From Agrypnia vestita (lineage: Eukaryota > Arthropoda > Insecta > Trichoptera > Phryganeidae): 64,000 bases of DNA. Each line of letters starts with the position of its first letter. The first letter of the stretch is position 1. Positions 36,601 to 46,217 of the stretch are shown piece by piece. The stretch covers positions 186,001-250,000 of the forward strand of contig JADDOH010000160.1 in assembly GCA_016648135.1 (NCBI GenBank), written 5' to 3'. The notes beneath the pieces were generated by a model. That model was given only the letters and a program-made list of their open reading frames with translations. It did not search any database and had not been told where the DNA came from. A program made the translations under genes and the position numbers.

Positions 36601-39600
36601 GCTCGGTCTATCTTGGCGTTGCAGTGCATCAAATATGTTCGCAGAACACAGGGTCCATGGCTTTGCTGCTCTCCAACGACTGAAGATAGCTAGTGCAAGA
36701 AAGAGGATGTGGGGGTCTAGCATTATTCAAGCAGCTGCTATGTGGCTTGACTCCCCAATGCATAAAAGATGGACACTAATTATGCAACAGTGACTGTTCT
36801 CCATTATTTTTTATGTATTTATCTATTTTTATTATTATTTTCTACTTATTATTTTTAATTTCGACATGTTTTTATTTCTTATTCTACTTGTATGTCTGTT
36901 GTTGGTTTTCTATTTTTACTTATATGTATATATATATCTATATGGCGAGGTGAGAATCTATTCTCAACAAGCTGAAATAAAGACCTATTATTATTATTAA
37001 AATTGATTTTTCTGACAATTGATACTATGAAAAAAGAAAATTGTTAAATATTATTCCAGGTTCGGAAAATTTTCCAACAGCTGATCATTGCCCGAGAGTA
37101 TATTTTAAGAATTTTACCATATTTTTGCGAAAATATGCATCAATTCTTCTCATGTTACAAACGTCAATCAGTTCAATCGAAGCTGTATTTGGAGAAAAAA
37201 AAATCTAGTGAGTTACTTAAGGTTATTTCATTTTTTTATTTTTTGTTTATTTAATAGATAAATAAAAAAAATTCAAAATAAAAATAGTGCCCGTTTTTGC
37301 AATGGTATTTCTCTTCTTCGTAAGTAATATAACTCGCGAGTAGGAGAGGAATATCATTATGTTTTAAATATATTAAGTAGTATATAAACAGAGTAAGTAT
37401 TTTCTTCTTATACATACTATGTATCTATATATAAGAAGAAAAAAATAACTGATAACGCAATTATGTGAGACAACAGTAAAATAAACTAATAATAAACAAA
37501 AAAATTAAAAATAAACATAGTAAAGAGAAAATAATGGAAAATTTTAGGCAAAGAATTTAACAGTATGTAGTATAAATAAGGTTAAATTTAAAACAATCTG
37601 TTATTCATGGAAATTGTTTTGAATATTCATCACATTTTAAAATGATGTTAATGTTCAACTAAAGCATTTGTTCTATATATAATTATTTACTTACACTTTT
37701 ATACCTATATCTATAAAACTCAATGTCTGTCTGTCTGTTCCCTGTACAAATCTACACCGTTTGACCGATCTGACTCAAATATTGCATACTTGTGTTTTAG
37801 GACCCGGTGGGTTCGTTGCAGCTACATAGACTACCGTCAGAGAGATATTAATATTCAATGATTTTTTATGCTTTGAAAAGGACTGTCACGCTACCTTAGT
37901 ACTCTAAATGTTTTTTTTTCTTCTTTTTTTTTGACATACAAATCGCATCATTTTCTTTTTCTGCAATAACTGTTTTTTCTTTATTTGTAATTAGTAATCT
38001 TAATTTTTTTAATGCCTTGGCCCTCGAGAGAATGTTATAGAAACATGTAGATGAATGATAGATAATTTTTATTTAAAAAATTTATTTAAATATAATAGAA
38101 TCTTTATTATTATGTTATCTATTACTAATTTGTGTCCCAAAAATAAAAGACAACTGAACAATCGCACAGAATTGAACAACAAAATTTCTTTTTTGCATTT
38201 TACAATTCTGATGAAAATATATAAAGTCATTCCCCACCACTCTCCAGAACATTCCATCCACCTTCTGCCTGGATTTAATGAAAATATTATTATTTAGACA
38301 TATTGCAAAACAATGGCACCTATTCCCAGTAACTCTTTTTAAGGGGTTACGTGTAGTCAGAGGCACAAAAAATAGACATTTTCAAAAAATTTTTTGAACT
38401 ATTGTTTTATGTTTTGATTCAATACATGATACCAACGTTTTTCACTATATTTTAAGTAACTATACCGAAAATTTCACTTAAAATTATTAATACTGGACCA
38501 CGATAGAATCTCGATTCTTAACCCATGTTTTGCAAATAGTGCCTCGCGGTGTCCATCAGTGCTTCTTAGTGGTATATCTAAATTTAATGAAACAAAAAGA
38601 AATTAGTAGTTCAATAGTTAATCTTGTGCTTAATCGAAGCTTTTTTTTCAAATTTAGCAAAATGGCGGTCATTGAAAGTTTAATTATGAATTTTGAGGGA
38701 AAAAATGACTCATTTATTATTTATAAAAAAAAAAGTTTAAGTCAAAAAAAAAATTCCTTCGATTAAGCACAAGTTTTTAATGCCTAAAAAATTATGTTTA
38801 AATTTCATTTACATCTGTCGAGTAGTTTTTAAAATATCGTGGACACCGTTCTAGAAAAGGTTATTTTGAGAAAAACGCGTTTAAAGTTTTATGCATAAAT
38901 AATTAATACAAATACAATTTAAAAAATTACTTACGTAGACTCGTCTATTTCTGGTACATATAATACATCTTCTGCCGATGTGTAAGCCTCCAAGATCTCG
39001 ATTTTTTTTTATCTACGTCTCATTTTGCCTTCTCGAGTGACCTGATTTGCACGTTGGTCAGCAATCTTTATGCGCTCTATATCGAGTTTTTCAGCATACC
39101 GGTGTGCATTAGGTCCATAATTTAATCCTATGCATTGGCAATCATTAATATATCTTCATGACGTCTCAATATAAATTTTTGAAAATGATTATAATACACG
39201 CATAACTACCTATCGACTGCTGGGTTTCGCTGCCACTGAAATACTAACACTAAATCAAATCTCAGTTAGCCTAAAGGGTCTCTTGTCTAAAAGTAGAAGT
39301 ATAAAAGAAATTTCGTACATTATTCTTAGAATTAATCAGGTAAGAACCGCGTTCCGTAGCAGTCACCCCGTTTGTCAGCCCGGCCGGCTCTAGTAGCGTC
39401 CGCGTGTCAGTACGGGCGGCAGCAGAGGGCCCTACAGTTATCGTTGGATATCGTTAAAACTAATAACCGGATCGATTTGATATTTTCACACAATATTTTT
39501 GAAACATTTGCTTTAAGAAAATACAATTAAAAATAAACGATTTTTTTAAAATCCTGACTACACGTAACCCCTTAAACTAAATCTGTTCACCGGGCAACGC

Positions 39601-39752
39601 CGCTAGTGTATAATAGAAAGGGAAAATGCTACTCACTTGCCAAGGCCAGGCCCCTCTTCTGGATTCCCTTCCTTTTATGATGCGCACGCTTTCGCTTTCA
39701 GCAAATACGTCCCGTGGAGTTCTGTAGTGACGCCTGTTGGGTATTCCACATT
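27471..39752 (-). CDS. Secreted S1 serine protease with large internal insertion (5' exons missing)
   Basis: The exons in order of transcription are 39752-39637, 36271-36165, 34913-34774, 32024-31324 and 27635-27471, together about 408 residues. All four introns are GT-AG and keep frame. The recovered protein starts with a cysteine upstream of the activation site, then [18 protein letters not shown] (new N-terminus Ile-Ile-Lys-Gly after cleavage). It has TAAHC (catalytic His), HDIAL (Asp) and GDSGGPL (Ser), and ends [13 protein letters not shown]. The residue at the base of the specificity pocket (six before the Ser) is Gly, so trypsin-like cleavage is unlikely and chymotrypsin- or elastase-like is more plausible. 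Between the cysteines before and at CYVTGWG there are about 153 residues instead of roughly 13. Such proteases act outside the cell in digestion, immunity, molting or development; the role is not readable here. The first exon(s) with signal peptide were not found. Confidence 0.9.
27676..28547. mobile_element. piggyBac-type element with TTAA on both sides
   Basis: 872 bp. The ends are CCCTTAACCGTAATCG and, inverted, CCCTTAAGCGGAATCG. Both are flanked by TTAA (27672-27675, 28548-28551), the piggyBac target. Subterminal GGGTCC/GGACCC words recur on both sides. It lies in the protease's last intron, with one end 36 bp from the acceptor. Confidence 0.82.
28074..28307 (-). pseudogene. Acidic ORF inside piggyBac-type element (possible transposase N-terminus)
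   Basis: 78 codons starting [20 protein letters not shown], then serine/aspartate-rich. piggyBac transposases begin with an acidic, low-complexity leader, so this is likely its remnant. No catalytic domain follows. Confidence 0.4.
28552..29160. other. Protease intron, nothing recognised
   Basis: AT-rich, with one GC-richer patch around 28860-28930. No family membership seen. Confidence 0.35.
29163..29390. mobile_element. MITE family C, copy 2
   Basis: Strong similarity over its whole length to 5081-5307 (GGCAACTTTCCCCCGCTTTC and TTACCGGACAAAGCTAG). The right terminal repeat is mutated (GGTCGACC for GGTCTAGC). Confidence 0.75.
29660..29826. repeat. Foldback family M, truncated copy
   Basis: Begins TGACTCATAGCTGGTAGCAA and continues with GCGACATCAAGGTTTGCATT. 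It equals the left half of the complete element at 41663-42170. The other half is replaced by the family J element. Confidence 0.55.
29826..30010. mobile_element. Small foldback element family J, copy 2
   Basis: About 185 bp: ends AACCGTTATTTTAACCGG / AACGGTTAGTATGTCACCGG and an inner pair GTATCTGATTG / CAATCAGATAC. Confidence 0.6.
30214..30525 (-). repeat. Dispersed repeat family A, copy 4 (internal deletion)
   Basis: Reverse copy carrying CCATAAAAACCAAGTTTTTA and CGATTGGTTCACGGGAAAA, shorter than copies 1-3. Its outer end runs into a 30-bp tandem duplication. Confidence 0.65.
30513..30572. repeat. Perfect 30-bp tandem duplication
   Basis: Two identical 30-bp purine-rich units (starting CGAGTTAAAAGAAAGAG) at 30513-30542 and 30543-30572, at the end of a family A copy. 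Confidence 0.85.
30836..31245. mobile_element. Foldback element family N, copy 2
   Basis: Matches the interior of 8374-8895 (TATCAATAGTTATGGAGATA, GGACTATCATTACAGTAACT and its complement). The outermost CAGGG termini are not preserved. Ends within 80 bp of the protease exon donor at 31323. Confidence 0.7.
31324..32024 (-). CDS. Protease exon carrying ~140-residue insertion
   Basis: Begins with the last two bases of Ala of HDIAL and encodes [20 protein letters not shown]. Then, after about 153 residues, it resumes the standard fold at [20 protein letters not shown] through [13 protein letters not shown]. The inserted part has an Asn/Lys/Arg-rich first half and a strongly charged second half (e.g. 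[15 protein letters not shown]), no stops over ~450 nt and no T-rich splice acceptor. Confidence 0.9.
32165..32340. repeat. Repeat family L, copy 2, with inverted GGACCCTGCAAT core
   Basis: CCTATTGCAGGGTC and GACCCTGCAATGGG form an inverted pair about 55 bp apart. The right flank is shared with 17640-17900. Confidence 0.45.
32341..33045. other. Protease intron, nothing recognised
   Basis: Very AT-rich, many AATATTAT-type runs. No gene or repeat recognised. Confidence 0.4.
33050..33365. repeat. Repeat family B2
   Basis: Related over about 300 bp to 57950-58225 (GATATGAAGCTATTTACAT, GGACTATGCTAG, GGTAATGATACCTCTATAT). It contains the family B block GGCTTACGACCTGTATG and CTTAAGTGATCA. Confidence 0.5.
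33877..34577. mobile_element. GC-rich DNA element with ~50-bp inverted ends
   Basis: The ends are inverted: AGCCATGTATTCACTAGGGG (left) and the complement of CCCCTAGTGAATACTTGGCT (right), continuing through GACAAATCG and a CGCGCGGCAT segment. Much more GC-rich than the intron around it. No transposase recognised; superfamily unclear. Confidence 0.65.
34774..34913 (-). CDS. Protease exon with catalytic Asp
   Basis: Encodes [20 protein letters not shown] through [13 protein letters not shown] plus the first base of Ala. Donor G|gttagt, acceptor ttccaccag. 'VLGEWD' and '[11 protein letters not shown]' are typical of invertebrate S1 proteases. Confidence 0.92.
34914..36164. other. Protease intron, unclassified repeats
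   Basis: Contains a G-rich stretch (GAGGGGGAGGGCGGGTTAAA, 35300-35330) of a kind common in insect repeats and a GC-rich patch at 35690-35780. No coding exon. Confidence 0.35.
35805..35840. repeat. Perfect 14-bp hairpin
   Basis: AATGTTCTCTTCCT, an 8-base loop, then the exact complement. Intronic. Confidence 0.7.
36165..36271 (-). CDS. Protease exon with catalytic His
   Basis: [20 protein letters not shown] through LLTAAHCIN plus two bases. The CGG..I...W.LTAAHC motif is the S1 His signature. Donor AA|gtgagt, acceptor ttttcag. Confidence 0.93.
36366..36985 (+). pseudogene. LINE 3' end (reverse transcriptase C-terminus, broken)
   Basis: Reads [20 protein letters not shown] and on to KRYLLLIAQ, then shifts frame and continues [20 protein letters not shown] through [14 protein letters not shown] and a stop. 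This C-terminal layout is common to jockey/CR1-like LINEs. A 3' untranslated tail ending in AATAAAGACC(TAT)n-type repeats follows. It sits in a protease intron, opposite in sense to the gene. Confidence 0.65.
37710..39606 (+). mobile_element. Helitron-like non-autonomous element, ends 30 bp from a protease exon
   Basis: The left end is A|TCTATAAAACTCAATGTCTG, followed by TCTGTCTGT. The right end is a short GC hairpin, CACCGGGCAACGCCG, followed by CTAG|T at 39603-39607. TC at the 5' end, a 3' hairpin plus CTRR and an A/T target are the Helitron signature. No Rep/helicase coding. An inner element (38343-39571) makes up most of the length. Confidence 0.65.
38343..39571. mobile_element. TTAA-flanked element nested in Helitron-like element
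   Basis: Inverted ends GGGGTTACGTGTAGTCAG and complement, with TTAA immediately outside both ends (38339-38342, 39572-39575). About 1.23 kb. Contains no recognised transposase; piggyBac-type mobilisation is inferred from TTAA alone. Confidence 0.65.
39637..39752 (-). CDS. Protease exon with activation site (most upstream exon found)
   Basis: Starts with the last two bases of a codon, then [38 protein letters not shown]. The cysteine 24 residues before IIKG probably pairs with the catalytic domain after cleavage, as in clip or other secreted S1 proteases. Donor CAA|gtgagt, acceptor ttttgcag. Earlier exons must exist further upstream. Confidence 0.9.
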
Positions 39753-40029
39753 CTGCAAAAAAAACAATTGAAATATATTAGTTTTTTTTACAATCAGCAT
39801 CAAAACAGGTCAGCGTAGTGAGTCAAAAATAACTTTACAAATAGACAGTTCAAATAACATTGAGCCTTTATTTTTACCGCCCGAAAAAATGCATCACGAA
39901 AGGTCTCGTTCGGTGGAGATGTGCAGGGGACATTCATCACCATGCGAGAATTTTTTCAGCCCACAAGAAGCGCCAATCGCTGGCAGTCAGCCTCTGAATG
40001 AAGGACTGTAGGTAGTGCTCATCAGATTG

Positions 40030-41170
40030 TAAGTTTTTGTGAAATAACGGAACAACTTGAGCAGCGCTATTGCATTAAGATTTGCCAAAAGCTTGGCGAT
40101 GCCCAAGTGAAACCATTCGCAAGATCCAACCGGCTTTCTGGGACAATTCTATGACATTCACCCGTATTCTGAAAATAACAATGTCTGGATCTTTAAGATC
40201 TTTATCCCAACACTTAATAGACGATAATAAAAATTAAAAATGTCCGGAGCGGATTTTGTAATTCAACGGCTCAAATACACTGCATTAAAAGATGATATAA
40301 CAAAGATTGTTTCTTACAAACGTATTAATTTCTTCATCTACAGCGTCCAGATGAAATATCATGGCTAAACTTGACCGCGTTACCGCGTATTCAAATTTTC
40401 CCATCTTGACATTTGACAGATAACAATTTACATCTTTCTCCCTCCCTCTATATCTATCTCATGTAGAAACTTACAGAAACAAACACCGGCGTAAAGCTAT
40501 GTCTCGTTTATTATCGTCTATTAAGTGTTGGGATAAAGATCTTAAAGATCCAGACATATCTGTCAAATGTCAGGATGGGAAGATTTGAATACGCAGTAAC
40601 GCCGAACACGGTTATGACAAGTTTAGCCATGATATTTCATCTGGACGCTGTGGATGAAGAAATTAATACGTTTGAAAGAAACAATCTTTCTTATATCATA
40701 TAGTGTATTTGAGCCGTAGAATAGCAAAATCCGCTCTGGACATTTTTAATTATTATTATCGTCTATTAAGTGTTGGGATAAAGATCTTAAAGATCCAGAC
40801 ATTGTTATTTTCAGAATCGGGCCGTATATCACTGATAAAAGAATGGTGCAAAGATGGCTGCCCATTGATAGTGAACGCGTCCCGGTAGACCCTCAACATG
40901 CCGAAACAATAATTTGATTGACCCTGTACGTACTTTGGTCATGCAGGATCGTCGCATCACAGTTCGAGAACTTGGAAACGAGAAGGGGGTAAGCGTTTAA
41001 GGATATAGATTTGAAGAAACCGTCCGCAAAATTTGTGCTGAAGCTGCTGACGATGGAGCAGAAGCGGCTCCGTTTATAATTCCCACTGTTTTAATCTATT
41101 TCGTTATTTGGGGTCCCTACTCTCCCGACATGGCTCCGTGTGATTTTTGACTATTCCCCAAGTAATAAAT
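40030..41170 (+). pseudogene. Mariner-family transposase relic, interrupted
   Basis: Translated pieces such as EQRYCIKICQKLGDAQVK and, after the inserted MITE, VRTLVMQDRRITVRELGNEK and finally GPYSPDMAPCDF (stop) LFPK fit a mariner-type transposase from N-terminal helix-turn-helix to the last catalytic Asp region. Large deletions and stops. The 661-bp palindrome at 40161-40821 splits it. Confidence 0.65.
40161..40821. mobile_element. 661-bp fully palindromic MITE nested in mariner relic
   Basis: Ends CCCGTATTCTGAAAATAACA and inverted complement CCCGATTCTGAAAATAACA. The arms pair for about 280 bp each, and a third copy of the terminal 50 bp lies near the centre (40505-40560). No coding. Confidence 0.85.
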
Positions 41171-41660
41171 TCGCTGAAAATAACTCGATCTGAATCAAGA
41201 AAAGACACCACGCGGAATTTTTTTATATTAAAATGCATATTGTTCTTAACTAAATCTGTTGTACATTCGAACATTTTGAATAAATTTTATAGTCATCTGC
41301 AAAAAGCACACAAGATGATGCTGATCTTGGCCAAATTGTTCAAGGCTGCCATGTCACCTTTGACACGCGTGCCATATATTAACCATCACTGGTATAGTAC
41401 ATAAAGCAACAGTATGTATGTGCTACACTGAATCGAATCACAAGTGAGTATACAAGTTTGTTTTACAGCCTGTTTAAAAAGAATATCGAAATCTGCTCAA
41501 TTTTAAAAACTGATATTGATCCTAACAATATGTTTAATAATATTTATTGCAAATACATTGTAATTATTCATTCAAATAAAAATCATAAGAAACTTCGTTT
41601 CTATAAATAATTGTTTGAGTTTATTTATTTAACCAAACGGTTTCGGAGACATCTCATCTA
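41171..41660. other. Nothing recognised
   Basis: AT-rich with one 85-codon frame that shows no family motif. Confidence 0.35.
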
Positions 41661-41662
41661 GT

Positions 41663-42170
41663 CACAGGGTATCTCGTAGCTAGTAGCAAAACTGTGGAAT
41701 TCTTCTCCATTTAATTTTGAATAGAAAACATTATTTACACTTTTGATGAAATATCGACAATTAGGTAAGAGGTAGGCGACATCAAGGATTGCATTTTTTT
41801 TAAATGCTTCTGACTTTTTTCTGTAAAATCTTGGAATATCACTATAATAACTTATAACAAATATTTTTAAAAAAAAGCTAAAATACAAATCAAATAAAAT
41901 TTAAAAAATCTTAGAAAAAAAAATTTCAAATTATTGCAAGGTTCCTATCATTTTATTTGATTTGTGCGAATGAATTTTTAACACTTGATAAAATTCTTAT
42001 ATGATGTTTTACAAAAGATAAGACAAAAAATAAAATAATGCGAATTCTGATCTGATCTTATCTCCGTAATTGTTGACATTTTACTCAAAGTGTAAAATAA
42101 ATATTCTATTCAAAATTCAATGAAGAAGACTCGCCAAAAGTTTTTGCTACTAGCTACGAGACATCCTGTG
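41663..42170. mobile_element. Foldback MITE family M, complete copy
   Basis: Ends CACAGGGTATCTCGTAGCTA and the inverted complement. Palindromic over ~508 bp. Partial copies at 29660-29826 and 49130-49262; inner sequence resembles family N. Confidence 0.75.
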
Positions 42171-42322
42171 TAAACAAAGTTTGCTATAAATTGAAATTTA
42201 TTAAATTGCAATCCTATCATTACATTGCACCGCGTTGCTACTGCTGTAATGATATACTAGCTGTGCCTGCGCGGCTTCGCACGCGTAGATTTTTAATATA
42301 CTGTTTGGATCGTCCTAGCACT

Positions 42323-42366
42323 TTCGCGAACCTTCTAGAACATTCTCCTTCCAGAACTTTCGAGAA
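42323..42366. promoter_or_regulatory. Array of nine heat-shock-factor pentamers
   Basis: TTC/GAA blocks begin at 42323, 42328, 42333, 42338 and 42343, then, after one 3-nt gap, at 42349, 42354, 42359 and 42364. Each neighbouring pair is inverted with two bases between, which is the HSF consensus. A minimal functional site needs three. Binding is inferred, not shown. Confidence 0.6.
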
Positions 42367-42734
42367 ATGTATCGAATATTTAGGAACCTTGTAGACACAC
42401 CGACACATTCCGCCACTCAGTTTCGAACCTTATAGAACTTTCGGGAATTTTTTAGAACCTTCTTCTTCCAGAATTTTCCAGAACAGGTTTTTCCGGAACC
42501 TTCTAGACTCACCGACACAGCCGGCGCACCTATTTTGAAACAATCTGAAGCATTTGCGGCCTTCCCATAACAAAACAATGTGCTAGAAAGCACGTTTTCG
42601 TCACCCACTCCCACCCACGCACAGCCACCCCCACCAAACTCACATATTTTCGATGTGACACCAAGGGCTATTCACCACCATAACCACCGGTGGGTGGTTG
42701 TGGAGAAAACTTGTCGGGTAGGGAAACACAGGTT

Positions 42735-42800
42735 TCTTTATATATATATATATATATCTATATATATAATATATATATATATATAGATATATATCTATTA
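42735..42800. repeat. (TA)n microsatellite
   Basis: About 60 bp of TATATA with a few C and G interruptions at the end of the family F repeat; the same position in the second copy also has (TA)n. Confidence 0.85.
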
Positions 42801-43690
42801 TATTGATTTAAAGCTCGTTCACTTTACGCATACAAAAGACAAATCTACTTATCTTCTATTATATAGTTTGCCTACATACTTAATCTATTATTTACTATAT
42901 TTATCTCGCTAATATTGTTTCATTTTTTATTTTGTGTGCTTATATTACTTAGCCGATTGCTTGCTGCTAGGATGGCTATTTATTGCTATTTGCTTGCTGC
43001 TTGATAGCATGGTCGGCTATGGTGGCTGGTTCGCGGCTGATAGTGACCACTGCGCGGCCATTGGTGTCATTACATTAATGTTTTAGGAACGCATACTGGA
43101 TAAAATATATAAATAATTTTATGCGACAAATAGGCAAATGTCAGACGCGTATCTTACTTTGTTTTTGCAAAAACACGATGAAATACGTCAAAAAAATCGT
43201 CAATAAAGACACGCAAAAAAATGATCGTCCGATCAATGTTTATTTATTTATTTAATACACGGTACAATGTATCATTAAAAAAAATGTATATAAAGATGTA
43301 ATAATAAAAAAAGGAGATAAGCTATTATCAAAAACAACTCGTAAGAATGTGATATATAAAGAAAAATAAACGAATGACATAAAGTATAACAAAATTACAT
43401 CAAAATGAAATAATAGTTATCAAGTCAAATATGAAACTCAACAATCAATAAATTGTTGTTGTGTAAAAATCAATTTTTACTAACATAATATTTCAATTTT
43501 GTTGTTGAGTAAAAATCAATTTCTACTAACATAATATTTCCAATTTTTACTAACATAATTAAAAGATAAGCAAATTTATTTTGATAAGAATTTAAAATTG
43601 CATACTTTCATTATCCCCAACAGAATTAAAATTAATTTTAAATATACCTTTTAGTAATATTTTATGAATTTGTGAATCAACCTTAATATT
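42801..43690. other. Intergenic DNA with a local tandem duplication
   Basis: Between 43445 and 43558 a ~63-bp block (AAAATCAATTT(T/C)TACTAACATA) occurs twice plus a partial third. Otherwise AT-rich, nothing recognised. Confidence 0.45.
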
Positions 43691-43691
43691 A

Positions 43692-44960
43692 GGTCCTTAC
43701 ATATGAAATTGGCGTTTAGTATGGGAGGAACATAAAGCCGATTTTTTTTTATTATAATATATTTATTTAATCAAAGTATGTACCATTGCTATCTATGCAC
43801 TTTTGCCATCTCATAGGTAGTTCACCGATCCCTTTACTAAAAAAACCATTCGGACGGGAATCAATAAAATTTTTGAAGGCAGTTTGGACTGCCCCATCGG
43901 AGTTGAATTTTTTCCTTTGCAAGAAGTTATCCAAATTTCGAAAAAAATGGTAATCTGTTGGGGCAAGGTCCGGAGAGTACGGTGGATGTCTTAGACATTC
44001 CAATTGAAGCTCCTCTAATTTGGTAGCCGTCTGTTGTGCAGTGTGTGGTCTAGCGTTATCATGAAGCAGCAGTGGCCTAGAGCGATTAACCAGCCTCGGT
44101 TGTTTAGCAGCTAGCTTTTCCATCATGGTTTGCAGTTGCTGACAATAGACATCTGCCGTAATCGTCTGGCCAGATTTAAGAAAGCTGTAGTGAACGACAC
44201 CAGCACTAGTCCACCAAACGCTCACAAGTAACTTTTTTGGAGTCAATTTTCGCTTGGGCATGGTTTGGCTGGTTCGGCAGGGTTCAGCCATTGCGATGAG
44301 CGCTTCCGATTATCGTACAGGATCCACTTTTCATCACAGGTAATGATTCGATTTAAAATCCCTTCATTATTGTGCCGGTTGAGTAATGCAACGCAGCAGT
44401 CAACGCGCGTTTGTTGATTTGCTTCACTCAATTCGTGAGGTACCCACCTTTCAAGCTTTTTCACCTTACCAATTTGCTTCAAGTGGATTAAAACAGTTTT
44501 ATCACTAACACCGCAGCCTGCAGCTAACTCGGATGTGGTTTGCGATGGATCCGCTTCCACAATAGCCTTCAATTCTTCATTATCAACTTTGGTCTCCGGC
44601 CGTCCACGGGGCTTGTTCTGCAGGTCGAAATTTCCAGAACGAAAACGTTGGAACCAAAAACGCACTGTGTTTTCTTTTGCGGCACCGTCGCCATACACAT
44701 CATTAATCCTTCGAGCCGTTTCTGCAGCACTGGTGCCACGGTGGAACTCGTACTCGTAAATAACGCGATATTTCAAGTTTTTCATTTTGTAAACTGAGTG
44801 ACGCAAAGAAAAAAACAATTGAGGAAAAAACAAATGAATAATAATTTTCAAAACACAAATAATAGCTATATAAATTTGGATTTGGAAATCCTATCCAAAG
44901 AGAAGATGTTTGAGATCAAATTGCCAGTACGGCAAAACGCCAATTTCATATGTAAGGACC
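43692..44960 (-). mobile_element. Mariner element, nearly complete, perfect terminal repeats
   Basis: 1269 bp. The ends GGTCCTTACATATGAAATTG(GCGTTT) at 43692 and the exact complement ending at 44960 match over about 26 bp. TA flanks the left end; the right flank is AA. It contains one transposase gene on the minus strand. Well preserved compared with other relics here. Confidence 0.88.
43767..44785 (-). pseudogene. Mariner transposase with a single frameshift
   Basis: About 339 codons. N-terminal helix-turn-helix region MKNLKYRVIYEYEFHRGTSA, linker GRPETKVDNEELKAIVEADP, then catalytic motifs TCDEKWILYDN (first Asp), LLHDNARPHTA (second Asp) and PPYSPDLAPTDYHFF (third Asp), the D,D34D layout. 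It is closest in pattern to the SETMAR/Hsmar1-like (cecropia-type) mariners. One base is missing between PAEPAKPCP and KRKLTPKK near 44250, splitting it into two frames; otherwise no stop is seen. Confidence 0.88.
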
Positions 44961-45321
44961 AAATATATAGATATATGTCAATGCGGACTTTTTTACATGC
45001 CCTTTTAAGCTCTACAACTTTTTTTAGAAATCATTCATACATCTCTTAATCTCTTACCGTTAAGGCAGCGTTCGTAAGAAACACATTCGCTCGACTTTTT
45101 TCGCTGACTTATGTTGCAAAATAGAAAAGCACTTTTATTTTACTAAGATAATATATAACCTTTGTCCGTCCCGAAGGTCCATTCTAAATATTGGTTAAAG
45201 AATTTTTTGAATCGGATTAATAGTTTCGGAGATGAGCTCCTTCAAACTTATAAACTTTACCTCTTTACAATATTAATGTAGATTGCATTTATATTGTTGA
45301 TATTCTTTATTTTTTTATATT

Positions 45322-45735
45322 TACTCCCTTTATATTAACTCGTAGCGTCTGCTTGCTTGACGAAAAAACTTTGGATCGATTTTTAACCCTTTTCTCGTGA
45401 TCCAATCGAGCTGAAACTTTGCAAGCAGACTCGTAGCGACGATCAAGAAGATCTATCAAATTTTTGTTAAAAAAAATTAATAAATTTTTGGATATTTCAA
45501 ATTTTTAATGGTTTTTTCATACAACTTACTAAGTTGTATGAAAATATTAGTCTGGTAGAAACGGAACCTGATTAATGTATAATTTTGGATTTTTGGAAAA
45601 ATTTTAATACTCCCTTTCGTAGCGTCGCTCGACCGAAGCCCAACGCGTAGGTTAAGCGCCAAATCAGTTTCCACTAGTAAGTGAAAAAGGGAGTATAATA
45701 AAAACTTGATTTTTGTGGGTTACTTTTTTTTCTTA
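45322..45735 (+). repeat. Dispersed repeat family A, copy 5
   Basis: ACTCCCTTTATATTAACTCG at the start, GTGATCCAATCGAGCTGAAA inside, AAAACTTGATTTTTGTGGG at the end. An internal part differs from copies 1-3. Confidence 0.7.
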
Positions 45736-46217
45736 TATACTTTGTTACACAGCTATGTAATTTGAACACTTTGTGTTTGATATGATTATTAAAGTCCAAT
45801 TCAGGACGTGTATTATTAAAACTAATATATAAATGTCCTTGACCGCCTCGTTAAGAGAGTAATGATCCGAGTACGCGCCTAAATTGGTAATTGAATAAGC
45901 TTTCTTTCAATTTCGACTCTCTTAACCGTAACTTCTAAAAAAAAATCGCTTTGATAAATATAAATGACCTTGTCATTTCACTGGATGAACACCGTTTCAA
46001 ATTCGGCAACTATTTTAGATCGCGAAATGAAATCGCAGAACACTGCAATCGTGTAACTAAATTGAGAAAAGAACTTTAAATTTTCACGCACGATTTTTCT
46101 AAATAAAGACGTTGCTGTCAAGCAACAAACGGCTTTAAAAGTGAATGAGATTAAAAGCCGTTTGACGTGTCTCGACGTACCTTGTCGTGTCTGAATGGGC
46201 CAAAACTTTTTGCTTTT

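Larger units (their letters stand above)
42257..42800 (-). mobile_element. Helitron-end-like repeat (family F) with heat-shock-element array, copy 1
   Basis: On the minus strand it ends in a GC-rich GCGAAGCCGCGCAGGCACAG followed by CTAG|T, consistent with a Helitron 3' terminus. The copy at 61495-62000 is similar throughout, including the C-rich CCACCCACTCCCACCCACGC and a (TA)n tail. Inside, runs of TTC and GAA alternate at 2-nt spacing. No protein frame. Confidence 0.7.

Noticed and set aside
46105..46165. AAACGGCTTT / AAAGCCGTTT hairpin
   Set aside because: Real but short and loose (about 17-nt loop), with no further context.
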